From positions 62,001 to 126,000 of the forward strand of contig NW_025955006.1 of the NCBI RefSeq assembly GCF_022376445.1: 64,000 bases of DNA, written 5' to 3'. Below are positions 62,801 through 64,000 of the stretch, piece by piece; position 1 is the stretch's first letter; the number at the start of each line of letters is the position of its first letter. The DNA is from Fomitopsis serialis (taxonomy: Eukaryota; Basidiomycota; Agaricomycetes; Polyporales; Fomitopsidaceae). The notes beneath the pieces were generated by a model. That model made no database searches. It was not told the origin of the DNA and worked only from the letters and a program-made list of their open reading frames with translations. The position numbers and the translations under genes are program-made.

Positions 62801-63070
62801 ATGTTGTTCATCCTACTGAGAAGCGCATGATGTTCACACTTCGTCTAGGAACATAGCACCTCGAAACCGCCCCAACGCAGAGCATCGATTCCAGCTGTGA
62901 AGGCAGAAGAGAGTCAGGAGCGACCAAGCAAGAAGCGACGTCTGTCAGACTTGTCGCGGACACAAGAGAAGGGGCATGATGCGAATCAAGCCTCCAAGGC
63001 AGGTAAACAGATTGGCTCTCTAATAGGTAGAAAACGCAAAGAGAAGATGTCCAAGCGGAGTGCTGCTTGA
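59886..63070 (+). CDS. NOP4: nucleolar RNA-binding protein, Nop4/RBM28-like
   Basis: Multi-RRM protein needed for 60S ribosomal subunit assembly. Eight exons: 59886-59950, 60005-60251, 60306-60558, 60613-61519, 61567-61741, 61792-61996, 62047-62798 and 62849-63070. They give 941 residues. RRM1 (about 23-103: STLFVSNLPYT, KGVGYVSF); a degenerate RRM2 (from about 140, TVVISGLPSSIDSKTLWKKI); RRM3 (about 252-335: SRLIVRNLPF, AKGFAFVWM); an acidic Asp/Glu/Ser stretch; RRM4 (about 472-550: TTLFVRNVPFEATEDELRTLF, GTGFVCF); and a last, interrupted RRM (TRLSIRQLPLF to SRGYGFLEM). The C-terminus is strongly basic and ends KRKEKMSKRSAA. All junction phases agree. The RRM count and order fit Nop4/RBM28 rather than Mrd1. 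Confidence 0.9.
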
Positions 63071-63294
63071 ACCAACTATGTTATTTTCGGTTCTTGCCTT
63101 CTGTTATCGGTGCATAAATACTGGCTTCCATGCAAATCACAAACGTTTGTGGCGAGCGCACTGTCCGGGTGATTTGACAGTGCGCGTCCGGTGAGGAATC
63201 GGACTCTTGCCGCCCGTCGTCTAGGAGATCCTCATTCGACTGTTTCTGTGAGTGAGGAGTCGCCGCCCGGGTACTGTAGCATCTGTATCGACGG

Positions 63295-64000
63295 TTAATT
63301 AGCATTGAGTAGGGTGATTTGTGTATCTGGACCTACTGAGGTCTTCGGCAGAGGTTCTCCATCGACCAACTGGTCGACAGTCGTCTGAACGGTGACTTGA
63401 ATGTCCTGTCTCGGAAAGTAATCTATCCTGTGAGGATGCACTGACGACGTGAAGTCACTCACCCTTCCACACCTTCTATCCGTGTTCACCTTCCCGCTGA
63501 GGAGCTTGGCTACCGATCCCGCTACAGAAATGATTCCTTCTCCGCGAAGCTCGTCATTGGCTCGGAGGCCACGCCTGGCGTTGAGAGTGGCTAAAAGGGC
63601 GTTCAAAGAGACTGTGGCAGTACTTAGCATAGCGCATCGCTCCTTATCATCGCTCACCTTTAGACAGCACTGAATACAGCGCAATATATATGCTGTTGTG
63701 CGTCATGGCTGCGTACTGAATGCAGAATGATCAACAGGTTGGCGTTTGACAAGAATAACATTATCTTACTGTAACAAGGCAGATCAGAGCGCATATGCTA
63801 GCATACGAATAGGCTGTGAGTTCGGCTCCCACATCGAATCAGCGTTACAGACCTCGTCGTGGCACCAGTTTCGACGCTATAAGCAATCAGCGTGCGCACA
63901 ACGAAAGTAGTCCTGGAGCTGGCGAAGCAACTTGATGGGTCAATCACAAATACAATCAGTAAACGGCACATACTTGGAAGCAGCCCTTAGATGTTTTTTC
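63295..64000 (-). CDS. DUF6534-type membrane protein, C-terminal part
   Basis: C-terminal part of a multi-helix membrane protein of the DUF6534 family, very expanded in agaricomycetes and of unknown function. Minus-strand exons: 63974-64000 (continues beyond the window), 63853-63912, 63770-63797, 63658-63715, 63473-63611 and 63295-63427; all phases agree. Visible blocks: TTFVVRTLIAYSVETGATTS, the helix ICALICLVTYAAM, then HNSIYIALYSVLSK and VSLNALLATLNARRGLR, the family's signature end of the last helix. A cytosolic tail with VTVQTTVDQL follows. The exons at 63770-63797 and 63658-63715 were found because only they restore these helices. It is convergent with the NOP4-like gene, 224 bp apart. 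Confidence 0.83.

Overview
The window looks like nuclear DNA of an agaricomycete basidiomycete, most likely a wood-decay polypore. Nearly every gene is split by many 45-60 nt GT-AG introns, often with GTRNGT donors. Exons as short as 3-19 nt occur. Several proteins belong to families typical of these fungi: a DUF6534 membrane protein, an ankyrin-VWA protein, a multi-intron P450 and an Aim32/Apd1-type ferredoxin. All exon junctions were placed by eye from splice sites, reading frame and family knowledge. No database was searched.

Layout, left to right. 0-5 kb: 5' part of a YPK1/Gad8 kinase gene (-), a class I glutamine amidotransferase (-) and a mitochondrial Aim32-like 2Fe-2S protein (+). 6.8-11.2 kb: a DUR3-type urea/polyamine transporter (+) and a small NTF2-fold protein (+). 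11.2-13.25 kb: a near-perfect 1.1 kb fold-back repeat that begins 2 bp after a stop codon and abuts a 0.93 kb element with terminal inverted repeats. 14.5-16.8 kb: a complete cytochrome P450. 17.4-22.0 kb: a nest of DNA transposons. It holds a Tc1/IS630-like element with an intact DDE transposase inside a second TIR element, plus MITEs with TA and TAA target duplications. 23.1-23.6 kb: a decayed copy of the Aim32-like gene. 24.2-30.1 kb: a 27-exon ABCC (Yor1/MRP-like) transporter. 30.8-37.7 kb: a C2H2 zinc-finger protein (-) and a large leucine-rich-repeat protein (+). 38-41 kb: gene-poor DNA with a proline-iminopeptidase relic and an inverted duplication.

41-64 kb is a gene-rich housekeeping block: Dot5/BCP-type peroxiredoxin, WASP/Las17, calmodulin, a small conserved protein, proteasome beta-3 (PUP3), an H1-like nuclear protein, a UBR7/Mlo2-like protein, the ankyrin-VWA protein, a small orphan ORF, Nop4/RBM28-like ribosome-biogenesis factor and a DUF6534 protein that runs off the right edge.

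There is no evident biosynthetic cluster. The P450 and the transporters have no backbone synthase near them. The most unusual content is the mobile-DNA architecture (fold-back repeat, nested TIR elements, decayed gene copies) and the micro-exon gene structures. I did not find a clearly undescribed molecular system. The best candidates for follow-up are the fold-back repeat with internal pol III box-like motifs and the shared N-terminal tail of the peroxiredoxin and the H1-like protein.
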